Assembly: GCF_014145325.1 (NCBI RefSeq) | Contig: NZ_JACHTF010000019.1 | Location: 1 to 64,000, forward strand | From: Marilutibacter spongiae | Lineage (GTDB): Bacteria; Pseudomonadota; Gammaproteobacteria; Xanthomonadales; Xanthomonadaceae | Direction: 5' to 3' | DNA: 64,000 bases | Shown here: piece by piece, positions 8,416 through 17,870 of the stretch | Position numbering within the stretch: position 1 is the first letter of the stretch | Layout: each line of letters starts with the position of its first letter | Notes under the pieces: model-generated | Told to the model about the DNA's origin: nothing | The model's input: the letters and a program-made list of their open reading frames with translations, nothing else | The model's database searches: none | Made by a program: the position numbers and the translations under genes

Positions 8416-9345
8416 ATGTGCTACTCCGCCCTGGTCAAAGCAGAGTTCACCCGCTTCGTGCGCGAGTACGGAGCCATCATGGACATCGAGACCTATGTGA
8501 AGACGTACTGGGGCGACGATGGCCGGCCGGTGGGACGCCGGCCCAAGGTCCCCCGCGCGGCGGAGCGCGACATCCTCGAGCACGGGCCACCGGAGGTGGC
8601 CGAACTCATCCGCCAGTGGGACGCCGCTGAGGTCGACGACCTGACCCGGGAGCTCTTCAATCAACGCAAGCGCGTCGCCGATGGCGAGCGGGCCCTGCAG
8701 GCCAAGGCCACGAAGAAGGCCGCGGATGACGTCCGGATCGGCACGAACAAGGTGAACGCGGCCCGCCGCCGGCTGGACACGATCGCCGGGAAGGCGTCAG
8801 AGCAGGACCACCGGATCTACCCCGGGGTCTACTGCCCGGTGCTGGTGATCGAGGACGGGAAGCGCCAGGTGAAGCTGATGCGCTACCAGTGCCGGCCGGC
8901 GGGCAAGCCATCGTTCTACGACCGCAAGTTCCCGGGCACCTACAACGCCAGGCGGGACAACCTGGAGGGCTTCTGGAAGGGCCAGTTCGGCTACAGCCAC
9001 GGAATCATGGTCGCCGACCGGTTCTACGAGAACGTCGAAGGGCCGGACGGCACCAACCAGGTCCTCGAGTTCGAGCCGCGCACCGGCGAGCCGATGCTGG
9101 TGGCCTGCCTGTGGTCCCACTGGACCGACCCCATGGGCAAGGAACCGGACCTGCTGTCGTTCGCCGCCATCACCGACGAGCCGGAGCCCGAGGTCGCCGC
9201 GGCCGGTCACGACCGGACGATCATCAACATCAAGCCCGAGCATCTGGACGCCTGGCTGCAGCCCGACCCGGCCGACCTCGCCGCGCTATACGCGATCTTC
9301 GACGACAAGCGGCACCCCTTCTACGAGCATCGCTTGGCTGCGTAG
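8416..9345 (+). CDS. SRAP-domain protein (YedK/HMCES family), variant with insertion
   Basis: SRAP proteins use Cys2, exposed after Met removal, to form a thiazolidine crosslink with abasic sites in single-stranded DNA and so shield them. The protein begins MCYS, and the other active-site residues are visible as Asn177 (YNAR), Glu205 (RFYEN) and His265 (AGHDR). At 309 residues it is much longer than YedK (about 222). The excess is a charged, helical segment at about 40-130, rich in Arg, Ala, Asp and Glu, placed between the N-terminal strand and the core. The start ATG is fixed by Cys2. It is convergent with the Gabija-like operon, with a hairpin between them. Confidence 0.9.
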   Translation: MCYSALVKAEFTRFVREYGAIMDIETYVKTYWGDDGRPVGRRPKVPRAAERDILEHGPPEVAELIRQWDAAEVDDLTRELFNQRKRVADGERALQAKATKKAADDVRIGTNKVNAARRRLDTIAGKASEQDHRIYPGVYCPVLVIEDGKRQVKLMRYQCRPAGKPSFYDRKFPGTYNARRDNLEGFWKGQFGYSHGIMVADRFYENVEGPDGTNQVLEFEPRTGEPMLVACLWSHWTDPMGKEPDLLSFAAITDEPEPEVAAAGHDRTIINIKPEHLDAWLQPDPADLAALYAIFDDKRHPFYEHRLAA

Positions 9346-9375
9346 GGCGCGCCATATGAAGGATCAGAAGGGGAA

Positions 9376-9413
9376 ATCAAAGGGGACATTCAATTACCTC
9401 CGTCCCCTTTGAT
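9376..9413. terminator. 12-bp inverted repeat between convergent genes
   Basis: ATCAAAGGGGAC and its exact complement GTCCCCTTTGAT flank a 14-base loop. It lies just past the SRAP gene and before the end of the helicase gene, so it could end transcription from both sides. It lacks a long U-tract. Confidence 0.55.
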
Positions 9414-9435
9414 TCCGGCTTCGGATACCTCGTTC

Positions 9436-9464
9436 GGCGCATTGCCTGTTGGTTAATGCGCCCT
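9436..9464. repeat. Short palindromic repeat, second copy
   Basis: GGCGCATT and AATGCGCC form a perfect 8-bp stem. This is the same element as at 3691-3719 with a few base changes, again between convergent genes. Confidence 0.55.
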
Positions 9465-9476
9465 ACGGGGCCTGGG

Positions 9477-11393
9477 TCAATCGAATGCCGCCTCAGTGAA
9501 TATCTCATCGTCCGGAAACAATCTCATCGCCCGGACGGCCTGCTCCGCATTCTCGACGTCATCCGCAAAGTAGACAACAACGAGATCTTTCATCGCACGC
9601 GTGCAACACACATAAAAGAGACGGCGAGTTCGTTCGACTTGGGTCTCCGCCCCTTCGTCAAGGCTCTTTCTGTCGCTAGGCGAAAGGCCTTTGACTCCAA
9701 AATACTTGTCGTAGGAAAACTGAAAATGTGAGCTTTCAGCGTCATCAGCAATGACAAGCACTCTGTCAAACTCGGCACCCTTGATGCCCTGCTGCGTAGA
9801 GAAAGGCGAAAGCTCTTCGATATACTCTCTGTAGCCCCAAAGTTCCGACGCCTTGCACGCGAGAAATGCATCCATTGCGCGCATTTCTATCGACGCATCC
9901 TCATTGTCATCCTGGGCTGATTGTTCGTCATCCTGTTGACCCGGCATGGGCACGCCTGAATCTAGAAAGCTCTCAACTCGAGGATCGAGAGCCATTAATC
10001 TCGAGTCACGCATGTGCTCAAGCACTTCACGAGTTGTTGCTTCAGTCCCAGGTCCCATCAACTCTGCCAACTTCGCAGCGGCTTGCCGAAGGTCGGCGAG
10101 AAGAGAAGAAATGCCATTCGTAGGCATGTTTTCTCTTGCTAGCATTGGTGAGAAGCTCCGCAGAAGAGTCATGGCATCGAACTCGCGCCCCTCGATTGTC
10201 GCGGCAGCAAGTGGCAACGCCAAAGCCATAAAAGGTCGAAGTGGCCATGAGCTGGCATCAAGAAATCCATCCTTGAATGCAGCTGGTGCCTTAGAGTTCA
10301 TCGCCAAATAAAGATCATCAAAGCCTAGCCGCCTAGCTGCCATACGATGCACAATGACGAGATACTTGATCGGACCGTCTCTCCAGGCTTGATCTTTGTT
10401 CTGATTCGCGACCCAGGCGCGAACCTTTGCGATGTTCTCGTCGCGACGCTCGTCAGCTGGCAAGACAAACATTCGCGCCGTACCTGCGACCTGAATCTCG
10501 TCACCCTCTGGCGTCGTGCTCATTCGCCCTCTAGTTTGCTCTAGCCTGTCATCGTCGCGGCGAATAGCGTTCGCGACGGCTAAAACGGTTGTCGGGCACC
10601 GGAAGTTCTCTTCCTTTGTGATCGTAAGCCAGCCATCCTCGGCTTCAATCCGTCCGGCACCCGTCATGTAGATCTGCTGCATGGGGTCGCCAAAAAAGCC
10701 GAGGCAGAACTTACCCTGGGATTCCGCTGCGACCGCCTTTAACGCCGCCACCACGTCATCTGTGGTGTCTTGGCTTTCATCAACGAATACAAACGGGAAC
10801 TGCTGTGCCAGCAGCAACCGGAAGAGAGGGCGTTGATCTAGGAAATCCGTCGCACACCGCAGCACGTCGTCGTGGCCCAAGATGCCTTTCGTATAATCGC
10901 TGCCTGCCCCATACTTAAATGACTGGACTCGATCAATATTCTCCAAAGACTCTTGGAGGCGAGCCAGATCGCGTTGATCCTTATCCTTCGTCCTCTGATG
11001 GACGCGTGGGCCATAAACCTTCTCCTGAAGCGCTCGGATCTTATCTTGGATACGCGACGAGACCCATCTACGAATGTCACTCTGAAACGGGCGAACTAAC
11101 ATCCACATGAAGCTATGAATAGTCGACACATGGACAATATGACTGTTACCGACATCACCCCAAATTTCTTGAGCTGCAATCTCAGTATAGGTAATACACG
11201 CGACACGTTGGCGACGCCCTCTCAAATCCGGACCGTGAAGCTCGATTATCGCTGAGATCGCCTTTATAAGAGATGTGGTTTTACCAGAGCCTGCGCCTGC
11301 GATCATCACGAACGAACGGCGTAGCTTGGAGGAAACGCACTCTCTCAATTCGATGTCGGCGGACGTGTCTGGCTTACCTACCCGCCCGCTCAT
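9477..11393 (-). CDS. gajB: UvrD/PcrA-like helicase of a Gabija-like system (GajB-like)
   Basis: A 638-residue superfamily 1 helicase. Walker A is GAGSGKTT at 33-40, motif II appears as FVDESQDTT, motif III as LGFFGDPMQQIY, and a C-terminal motif-VI-like stretch reads VERTRRLFYVCCTRAMKD. Its ATG overlaps the stop of the upstream OLD-type gene in ATGA, which implies translational coupling. OLD nuclease plus UvrD helicase is the known layout of Gabija anti-phage defence and class 2 OLD systems. In Gabija, GajB is thought to sense DNA ends and drive GajA. It is larger than the model GajB (about 494 residues). GC is clearly lower than in flanking core genes, consistent with transfer. Confidence 0.85.
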   Translation of the reverse strand: MSGRVGKPDTSADIELRECVSSKLRRSFVMIAGAGSGKTTSLIKAISAIIELHGPDLRGRRQRVACITYTEIAAQEIWGDVGNSHIVHVSTIHSFMWMLVRPFQSDIRRWVSSRIQDKIRALQEKVYGPRVHQRTKDKDQRDLARLQESLENIDRVQSFKYGAGSDYTKGILGHDDVLRCATDFLDQRPLFRLLLAQQFPFVFVDESQDTTDDVVAALKAVAAESQGKFCLGFFGDPMQQIYMTGAGRIEAEDGWLTITKEENFRCPTTVLAVANAIRRDDDRLEQTRGRMSTTPEGDEIQVAGTARMFVLPADERRDENIAKVRAWVANQNKDQAWRDGPIKYLVIVHRMAARRLGFDDLYLAMNSKAPAAFKDGFLDASSWPLRPFMALALPLAAATIEGREFDAMTLLRSFSPMLARENMPTNGISSLLADLRQAAAKLAELMGPGTEATTREVLEHMRDSRLMALDPRVESFLDSGVPMPGQQDDEQSAQDDNEDASIEMRAMDAFLACKASELWGYREYIEELSPFSTQQGIKGAEFDRVLVIADDAESSHFQFSYDKYFGVKGLSPSDRKSLDEGAETQVERTRRLFYVCCTRAMKDLVVVYFADDVENAEQAVRAMRLFPDDEIFTEAAFD

Positions 11394-13669
11394 TGGGCCT
11401 GCTCCGGACTTTGTGCCAATTCAACCATCTCGGCCGGAATCGTTTCAGCAGCGGCTTCAACCTCTTCTTCAATTTCTAGGATAATGATCTTCTCTAGCCA
11501 TTGAAGGCCTTCTTGGATGTAAAGAGGCACCGTCCATTGCTCTTCCTTGCGAGCAAGGACGCCGAGCGCGAACTTCGTCTTGTCAAAGTATTGCCCGATG
11601 ACGCGCTTATGTAGACCGGTGGCCAAGGCCGCTGGTGTTGCGATCTGTCCGCGCATTTTCAATCCTAGCGACTTCCGATCCGGATTCTGGCACCATTCCG
11701 CATTTTGTAAACCAAAACTAACTTCCAAGGTACGACCACAGACTGACTCCGAGACATCCTGCCAAGTGACATCGACAACACCTTGGTAGGCAACACGCAC
11801 CTTCGCGTTGTCGGTACCCGGAATTTCTTCGATTTTCTCGTTCTCCGTTGCCGCAAGCAGATCAGCGATCGTCCTCTTCTTTGGAAGCCACTGGATGAGC
11901 GTCTGATTAGCCGTAGCCGCGCCCTCCTCAAGAGGCTCGCAGGTCTTGCCAAACGTCTTTATGAACTGCCCGCCGTCGTCCTCTGCAGGAACTTCAAATT
12001 CCTTCTCGTTCTCCTCTTCGTCCTCGCTTGGAGCTTCGACGATAGCAACGCTGTCCAAATCGGTAATGAGCAGCGTACTGATCCCGAGAAAGCGGATCAG
12101 TTCTCGAAAACGGTGCCCAAATGCTCCTCCGACCTCTAGCACCGACAAAGATGCGGCGGTCAAGCCTTTTGCAACCTTTTCTATCATCAGAGGCAACAGT
12201 AGCCGCTCCACGTTTCCTTCTACCAAAATTGCGGCGTCGGCGAAGAAAAGATCGCAGTGAGTTAGCTTCAAGTATCGCTGTAGGAATTCGCGATCTTTTG
12301 GCGCGTCGCCTGCTTGAAACGTCGACAGATTGAGCACCTGGGTGGACTGCTCGCCATCGGTGATCCGCCGACGGAAGTACCTGATTGGTGTGAACCCCCT
12401 TTCGTAAAGTATGTGCGGCGAGTGCGTGGTAACCACAAGCTGCGAATGGAAGGCACTGTCTTCCTCCCCCTCAACCTTCAGTAGCTCCAAAACATTACGG
12501 ATGAATACCTGCTGCAACTGTGCATGCAAATGAGCTTCCGGCTCCTCCACAAAAACAAGATGCAGTGGAGGCCTGTTCTCTTCGAGCCTCCACTTCTCTT
12601 GACTGTCGAGAATCTCGACAACCATGTAAATGAGATTCTTAAGGCCCAGTCCGTTGTAGCTGTCAGGCAGCCGCAAAGGCATGTCTTCGCCTAGCACGTA
12701 ATGAACTCTTGCGTCCTGGCTCATTACGGTCGCCGGGTTCAGGCCCGACGCGATCTCAAGACGTGGATTGTGTATGCCTGGATAGCCGAGCTTGGCGATC
12801 CGATCCAATGTCGGCCTAAATACGTCCATCAAATGCTCGTTGAGGCTCGCTTCGGAATCGAAAAGAGCCTTCAACGCAACATGATCATCTGGCCTTTGCG
12901 CGAGATTGCGCTCGTAGAAGCGACTTAGGCGACGCGACAAATCTTCCGCACGCCCTATCCCTCCAGCATTATTTGAGTCTGGATCAGCTAGGTGGCGTTG
13001 TGCATGCAGGTAATCCACACGGACCAATGAGCGTAGAATTGCCCCGCCGCCCGGCTCCGCAGCTATCGATTGTGGATTGTAGTCGGCTTCTAACTCAACA
13101 TAAGCATCGTTAAATTGAGCCCGATCAAGAACGAAGTAGCGAAATTCAAACTCTCTTCTTAGTTCCTGCTCAAGAAAGTTCGTTAGGCTTTTCGGCCAAG
13201 GCGTATATGTCCCTGCGTTCTCCCCCAGCGCCTCGATCTGTTCAGCCGCTTTCTGCTGCGCATCCCGAAAACGACTAAGCGTTTCGAATGCATTGACCAC
13301 TCCAAACTCAACACGAATACCCACCTCGTTACCCTGCCACGCCGAACTGGGTAGGATAGGCAAGACTAGATAAAGATCTTCCTCGGCGACATCGAACCAA
13401 AGGTCTAATGTGATAGATGGAAGCGCAGCCTCCGCATCGTTGGCGAGCGGAGCCTCTCCGATCTCGTTCAACTTCTTCCAGACACTGGAACTGAAGTCGA
13501 ATAACGAGATTTTCTCTTTCCGCCCCGAGAGGAACAGTGGAAGTGCCTGAGTAGCAGAAGTCTTTCCGCTGTTGTTAGCCCCAACGAAAATTGAGATATC
13601 CGAGGCTAGTTCAATGTGAACGTCGCGCAGCCGCCTGTAGTTTTGAAGGCGATAAGACTTGAGATGCAT
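11390..13669 (-). CDS. gajA: OLD-family ATPase/TOPRIM endonuclease (GajA-like)
   Basis: A 759-residue protein. An N-terminal ABC-type ATPase has Walker A GANNSGKT at 30-37, a signature-like segment YNGLGLKNL at 338-346, Walker B FVEEPEAHLH at 373-382 and a switch His in TTHSPH at 414-419. It is followed by a TOPRIM nuclease with Glu484 (LVEGNVE) and Asp537/Asp539 (ITDLDS). An acidic linker lies near 548-562, and a C-terminal part of about 190 residues follows that is not recognised. GajA degrades or nicks DNA when nucleotide levels fall. The model GajA has about 578 residues, so this is an enlarged form. GGAGGG lies just upstream of ATG 13669. First gene of the operon, lower GC than the core. 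Confidence 0.85.
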   Translation of the reverse strand: MHLKSYRLQNYRRLRDVHIELASDISIFVGANNSGKTSATQALPLFLSGRKEKISLFDFSSSVWKKLNEIGEAPLANDAEAALPSITLDLWFDVAEEDLYLVLPILPSSAWQGNEVGIRVEFGVVNAFETLSRFRDAQQKAAEQIEALGENAGTYTPWPKSLTNFLEQELRREFEFRYFVLDRAQFNDAYVELEADYNPQSIAAEPGGGAILRSLVRVDYLHAQRHLADPDSNNAGGIGRAEDLSRRLSRFYERNLAQRPDDHVALKALFDSEASLNEHLMDVFRPTLDRIAKLGYPGIHNPRLEIASGLNPATVMSQDARVHYVLGEDMPLRLPDSYNGLGLKNLIYMVVEILDSQEKWRLEENRPPLHLVFVEEPEAHLHAQLQQVFIRNVLELLKVEGEEDSAFHSQLVVTTHSPHILYERGFTPIRYFRRRITDGEQSTQVLNLSTFQAGDAPKDREFLQRYLKLTHCDLFFADAAILVEGNVERLLLPLMIEKVAKGLTAASLSVLEVGGAFGHRFRELIRFLGISTLLITDLDSVAIVEAPSEDEEENEKEFEVPAEDDGGQFIKTFGKTCEPLEEGAATANQTLIQWLPKKRTIADLLAATENEKIEEIPGTDNAKVRVAYQGVVDVTWQDVSESVCGRTLEVSFGLQNAEWCQNPDRKSLGLKMRGQIATPAALATGLHKRVIGQYFDKTKFALGVLARKEEQWTVPLYIQEGLQWLEKIIILEIEEEVEAAAETIPAEMVELAQSPEQAQ

Positions 13670-13949
13670 ATTCCCTCCATAGATACCTCAACTGAGCGGG
13701 CTGCAGTATCGATGGCGGATAACCGGACCCCTCCTCGAGATCTGACGCAAAGCAACCGTACAACTACGCGCTTTGATACCGCCTTAGCCGAACGACAGTC
13801 TGAAATCCCAGCGTCGACTCGACACCTCTCCACCCCCAAAATGCACCAACTATTTATCCACCAACACAGTCGGTTCCCGCTTGTCCCAGGCTGACCACAC
13901 CAATCCGAAAACGTGTGCAGCACACACTTCGTCTGCGGCTTACCAGGTG
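13670..13949. other. Leader of the Gabija-like operon and island boundary
   Basis: This 280-bp gap is AT-richer than the icmF side and carries the promoter region of the operon transcribed leftward. No ORF here is convincing. The composition switches to high GC close to 13950, where icmF ends, so the right junction of the acquired segment is probably around 13900-13950. Confidence 0.45.
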
Positions 13950-16900
13950 CTACATATTCCGTCGATACTCCCCACCCACGTCATACAACGCGTGCGAGAT
14001 CTGCCCCAGGCTGTGGGTCTTCACCGCCTCCATGAGCGATTCAAACACATTCCGGCGCTCGCGGGCGGTGGCTTGGAGGTAGGAGAGTCCGTTGGTGGTC
14101 GGCCCCTCACCCCCGGCCCCTCTCCCGCCGGGAGAGGGGAGCAAGGCCGCGTTGCGGTTGGCCTGGAAGCCCGCGACGTTGTCGATCTGCTGGCCCTTCT
14201 CCCCTTCGGTCGAGCGGATCAGTTCGATCTCGGTGACGATGTCGCCGCCGTGGTCCTTGGGCAGGAAGGTGTTGACGCCGACCAGGGGCAGGCTGCCGTC
14301 GTGCTTCTTGTGCTCGTAGTAGAGGCTTTCTTCCTGGATCTTGCCGCGCTGGTACATGGTGTCCATGGCGCCCAGGACGCCGCCGCGCTCGCTGATGGCC
14401 TCGAACTCCTTGTAGACGGCCTCTTCGACGATGTCGGTGAGCTTGTCGACGATGAAGCTGCCTTGCCAGGGGTTCTCGCAGAAGTTCAGCCCCAGTTCTT
14501 TGTTGATGATCATCTGGATGGCCACGGCGCGGCGCACGGATTCCTCGGTGGGCGTGGTGATGGCCTCGTCGTAGGCGTTGGTGTGCAGGCTGTTGCAGTT
14601 GTCGAACAGGGCGTACAGGGCCTGCAGGGTGGTGCGGATGTCGTTGAACTGGATCTCCTGCGCGTGCAGTGAGCGGCCGCTGGTCTGGATGTGGTACTTC
14701 ATCATCTGGCTGCGGGCGCTGGCGCCGTAGCGCTCGCGCATGGCGCGGGCCCAGATGCGGCGGGCGACGCGGCCGATGACGGTGTATTCGGGGTCCATGC
14801 CGTTGGAGAAAAAGAACGACAGGTTGGGGGCGAAGTCGTCGATCTTCATCCCGCGCGCGAGGTAGTACTCGACGATGGTGAAACCGTTGCTCAGGGTGAA
14901 GGCAAGCTGGCTGATCGGGTTCGCGCCGGCCTCGGCGATGTGGTAGCCGGAGATCGACACGGAATAGAAATTCCGCACGCCCTTGTCGACGAAGTACTGC
15001 TGGATGTCGCCCATCATGCGCAGGGCGAACTCGGTGCTGAAGATGCAGGTGTTCTGGGCCTGGTCTTCCTTGAGGATGTCGGCCTGGACGGTGCCGCGCA
15101 CGGTCTTGAGGGTCTCGGCCTTGATGCGGGCGTAGGTCTCGGCATCGACGACCTGGTCGCCGGTGACGCCCAGCAGGCCCAGGCCGAGGCCGTCGTTGGT
15201 GTCGGGCAGGCTGCCGGAGTACTCGGGGCGCTTCTTGCCTTCGAAGAGCTTCTCGATGGTGTCGTGGGCGGCATCCCAGCGCGCCTGGTCCTCGCGCAGG
15301 TACTTCTCGACCTGCTGGTCGATGGCGGTGTTCATGAACATCGCCAGGATCATCGGCGCGGGGCCGTTGATGGTCATCGACACGCTGGTGGTCGGCGCGC
15401 ACAGGTCGAAGCCGGAGTACAGCTTCTTCATGTCGTCGAGCGTGGCGATGTTGACGCCGGAGTTGCCGATCTTGCCGTAGATGTCCGGACGCGGCGCCGG
15501 GTCCTCGCCGTAGAGGGTGACCGAGTCGAACGCGGTGGACAGGCGCGCGGCCGGCTGGCCGACGCTGAGGTAGTGGAAGCGGCGGTTGGTGCGCTCCGGG
15601 GTGCCCTCGCCCGCGAACATGCGGATGGGGTCCTCACCGGTGCGGCGGTAGGGGTAGACGCCGCCCGTGTACGGATAGGCGCCCGGCAGGTTTTCCTTCT
15701 GCAGGAAGGTCAGCAGCTCGCCCCAGGCCTTGTAGGTCGGCGCTGCGATCTTGGGCACCATCTGGTGGCTGAGCGACTCGCGGTAGTTCTCGACACGGAT
15801 GGTCTTGTCGCGGACCTTGTACTCGTTGACCTCGTCGGTGATCGACTTCAGCCGCGCCGGCCACTCGCGGAGCAGCTTGAGGGCTTCGGACGACAGCGAC
15901 TGCACCGCATCGTTGTAGCGCTGGCGCAGGGTCAGCAGGGTGGCGTCGGGTTTGGCCCCCTCTCCCTCCGGGAGAGGGTTGGGGTGAGGGTTCGCAGCAC
16001 CTGAAGGTACGACTGCGGCCGAACCCTCACCCCCGACCCGCACCCCGGCCCCCGCGCCTGCATGCGCGGGGGCGTTCGCGGGCTCGCCGCTGCGCGACTC
16101 GAAAGCCCCGCTCACCCCGTGGGGAGAGGGGAGCAGGTCTTCGGCATCGAACAGGTCCAGCGCCTTCGGCAGCTTGGCGTCTTCCAGCGCTTCCAGCGCC
16201 TGCCAGCAGGCCTGGGCGCGGTCGGCGATTTCGGCGGCGGTCTCGATCTGGCGGTTGATGGCGCGGCCCTGCTCGGCGATCTCGGCCAGGTAGCGCACGC
16301 GGCTGCCGGGGATCAGGACGGTGGCGCGCGGTTCCTTGAGCGAGGTGTCGATGTCGGGGGTGAAGTCACAGTGGGGCGACGCGAAGCCAGCACCCGCGCC
16401 CTGCTTTGCCTCGTCTCCCGATTCCCCATTCCCCATTCCCCGCTTCTTGAGCAGGCGACACAGGTTGGCGAACATCCAGCTGACGCCGGGGTCGTTGAAC
16501 TGGCTGGCGATGGTCGGGTAGACCGGCACGTCCTCGTCCTTCATGTCGAAGGCGACGCGGTTGCGCTTCCACTGCTTGCGGACGTCGCGCAGGGCGTCTT
16601 CGGCGCCGCGCTTGTCGAACTTGTTGAGCACGACCAGCTCGGCGAAATCGAGCATGTCGATCTTCTCCAGCTGGCTGGGCGCGCCGAAGTCGCTGGTCAT
16701 GACGTACATGGGGAAGTCGACCAGGTCGACGATCTCCGAGTCGCTCTGGCCGATGCCGGCGGTCTCGACGATCACCAGGTCGAAGCCCAGGCCCTTGAGG
16801 AAGGCGATGGAGTCCTTGAGCACGACGTTGGTCGCCGCGTGCTGGCGGCGCGTGGCCATGGAGCGCATGTACACGCGCGGGGAGCGCAGCGAGTTCATGC

Positions 16901-17729
16901 GGATGCGGTCGCCCAGCAGCGCGCCACCGGTGCGGCGGCGGGTCGGGTCGACCGAGATCACCGCGATGCGCATCTCCGGGAAGCTGGACAGGAAACGGTT
17001 GAGCAGCTCGTCGGTCACCGAGGACTTGCCGGCGCCGCCGGTGCCGGTGATGCCCACGACAGGGCTCGTGGGCGGGGAATGGGGGTTGGGGAATGGGGAT
17101 TGGGAAGAGCGGTTCGCCCACTCCTTTCGCAGTTTGACCAGCTCGGCCTCGGTGTAGACGCCATCTTCGATGGCGCTGAGCATGCGTCCGATCGAGATTT
17201 CATCGTCAATGCTGGCCGCGCCCGGCTTTGCCGATTCCCCATTCCCCATTCCCGATTCCCGACCTTCCCTGGCCCTGCGCACCACGTCTTCGATCATCGC
17301 CAGCAGGCCCATGTGCATGCCGTCGTTGGGGTGGTAGATGCGTTCCACGCCGTAGGCCTGCAGCTCCTTGATCTCCTCGGGGGTGATGGTGCCGCCGCCG
17401 CCGCCGAAGACTTTGATATGGCCGGCGCCGCGTTCCTTCAGCATGTCGACCATGTACTTGAAGTACTCGACGTGGCCGCCCTGGTAGGACGACAGCGCGA
17501 TGCCGTCGGCGTCTTCCTGCAGCGCGGCGCGGACGACGTCCTCGACCGAGCGGTTGTGGCCGAGGTGGATGACCTCGGCGCCCTGCCCCTGGATCAGCCG
17601 GCGCATGATGTTGATCGCGGCGTCGTGGCCGTCGAACAGGCTGGCGGCGGTGACGAAGCGCAGCGGCGTGGTGCTCGGGTCGATGTCCGGGCTGTCGGCC
17701 TGGGGGAGTTGGCTGGCGGGCGTGCTCAT
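13950..17729 (-). CDS. icmF: Fused isobutyryl-CoA/methylmalonyl-CoA mutase with G-protein chaperone (IcmF type)
   Basis: Adenosylcobalamin-dependent carbon-skeleton mutase that moves the CoA-carboxyl group of a branched acyl-CoA. Domain order is that of IcmF: B12-binding domain (about 20-150, with FDGHDAA), MeaI-like GTPase (P-loop GTGGAGKSS at 228-236, then [11 protein letters not shown]) and the TIM-barrel mutase (about 600 to the end; [39 protein letters not shown]). Isobutyryl- versus methylmalonyl-CoA preference cannot be decided by eye. The protein has 1259 residues against about 1090 in the family; much of the excess comes from five repeat-derived peptides inside it (separate entries). 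Start ATG 17729 gives [10 protein letters not shown] and precedes the conserved core by about 22 residues. Divergent from the Sel1/oxygenase gene. Confidence 0.92.
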   Translation of the reverse strand: MSTPASQLPQADSPDIDPSTTPLRFVTAASLFDGHDAAINIMRRLIQGQGAEVIHLGHNRSVEDVVRAALQEDADGIALSSYQGGHVEYFKYMVDMLKERGAGHIKVFGGGGGTITPEEIKELQAYGVERIYHPNDGMHMGLLAMIEDVVRRAREGRESGMGNGESAKPGAASIDDEISIGRMLSAIEDGVYTEAELVKLRKEWANRSSQSPFPNPHSPPTSPVVGITGTGGAGKSSVTDELLNRFLSSFPEMRIAVISVDPTRRRTGGALLGDRIRMNSLRSPRVYMRSMATRRQHAATNVVLKDSIAFLKGLGFDLVIVETAGIGQSDSEIVDLVDFPMYVMTSDFGAPSQLEKIDMLDFAELVVLNKFDKRGAEDALRDVRKQWKRNRVAFDMKDEDVPVYPTIASQFNDPGVSWMFANLCRLLKKRGMGNGESGDEAKQGAGAGFASPHCDFTPDIDTSLKEPRATVLIPGSRVRYLAEIAEQGRAINRQIETAAEIADRAQACWQALEALEDAKLPKALDLFDAEDLLPSPHGVSGAFESRSGEPANAPAHAGAGAGVRVGGEGSAAVVPSGAANPHPNPLPEGEGAKPDATLLTLRQRYNDAVQSLSSEALKLLREWPARLKSITDEVNEYKVRDKTIRVENYRESLSHQMVPKIAAPTYKAWGELLTFLQKENLPGAYPYTGGVYPYRRTGEDPIRMFAGEGTPERTNRRFHYLSVGQPAARLSTAFDSVTLYGEDPAPRPDIYGKIGNSGVNIATLDDMKKLYSGFDLCAPTTSVSMTINGPAPMILAMFMNTAIDQQVEKYLREDQARWDAAHDTIEKLFEGKKRPEYSGSLPDTNDGLGLGLLGVTGDQVVDAETYARIKAETLKTVRGTVQADILKEDQAQNTCIFSTEFALRMMGDIQQYFVDKGVRNFYSVSISGYHIAEAGANPISQLAFTLSNGFTIVEYYLARGMKIDDFAPNLSFFFSNGMDPEYTVIGRVARRIWARAMRERYGASARSQMMKYHIQTSGRSLHAQEIQFNDIRTTLQALYALFDNCNSLHTNAYDEAITTPTEESVRRAVAIQMIINKELGLNFCENPWQGSFIVDKLTDIVEEAVYKEFEAISERGGVLGAMDTMYQRGKIQEESLYYEHKKHDGSLPLVGVNTFLPKDHGGDIVTEIELIRSTEGEKGQQIDNVAGFQANRNAALLPSPGGRGAGGEGPTTNGLSYLQATARERRNVFESLMEAVKTHSLGQISHALYDVGGEYRRNM
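14088..14147. repeat. icmF: Repeat DNA inside icmF, copy 5 (C-terminal)
   Basis: Codons 1195-1214 ([20 protein letters not shown]) come from a GC-rich hairpin element, with CCCCTCTCCCGCCGGGAGAG as palindromic centre, that also occurs between sucB and lpdA. The frame stays open on both sides, and the normal mutase C-terminus resumes at [12 protein letters not shown]. Confidence 0.75.
15951..16136. repeat. icmF: Repeat DNA inside icmF, copy 4 (largest)
   Basis: Codons 532-593, about 62 residues, are repeat-derived. The DNA holds two oppositely directed GGGAGAGG hairpin elements and the inverted pair GAGGGTTCG/CGAACCCTC around a short centre. It falls in the linker between the GTPase part and the mutase barrel. 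Confidence 0.8.
16383..16439. repeat. icmF: Repeat DNA inside icmF, copy 3
   Basis: Codons 431-449 include [16 protein letters not shown], the translation of a GGGAATGGGGAATCGGGAG-type intergenic repeat. It lies at the end of the GTPase domain after the CRLLKKR helix. Confidence 0.75.
17064..17105. repeat. icmF: Repeat DNA inside icmF, copy 2
   Basis: Codons 209-222 ([14 protein letters not shown]) come from the same GGGGAATGGGG repeat type in the opposite orientation. It sits directly before the GTPase P-loop strand [12 protein letters not shown]. Confidence 0.75.
17226..17261. repeat. icmF: Repeat DNA inside icmF, copy 1
   Basis: Codons 157-168 ([12 protein letters not shown]) derive from ATTCCCCATTCCCC-type repeat DNA. 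It falls between the B12-binding domain and the GTPase domain. Confidence 0.75.
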
Positions 17730-17870
17730 GGGGCGACTCAATACGTTCGGGTCAATTGCACGATTGTAGCGTGTCGCCCCATGGCCCTCCCCGTCCGAAG
17801 GCGTATGGCGGCGCCCCCACGGGCGGACCCGGGCTGCGCGGCGCGCGGCATCGCGGGTAGGCTGTGGGCC

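Noticed and set aside
13606-13923. Small minus-strand ORF upstream of the OLD-type gene
   Set aside because: Overlaps the start of that gene in another frame, Cys/Arg/Trp-rich, no ribosome binding site.
16062-17870. Long plus-strand open frame continuous with the Sel1/oxygenase gene
   Set aside because: It is the antisense shadow of icmF; the composition is random and the real protein starts at ATG 17871.
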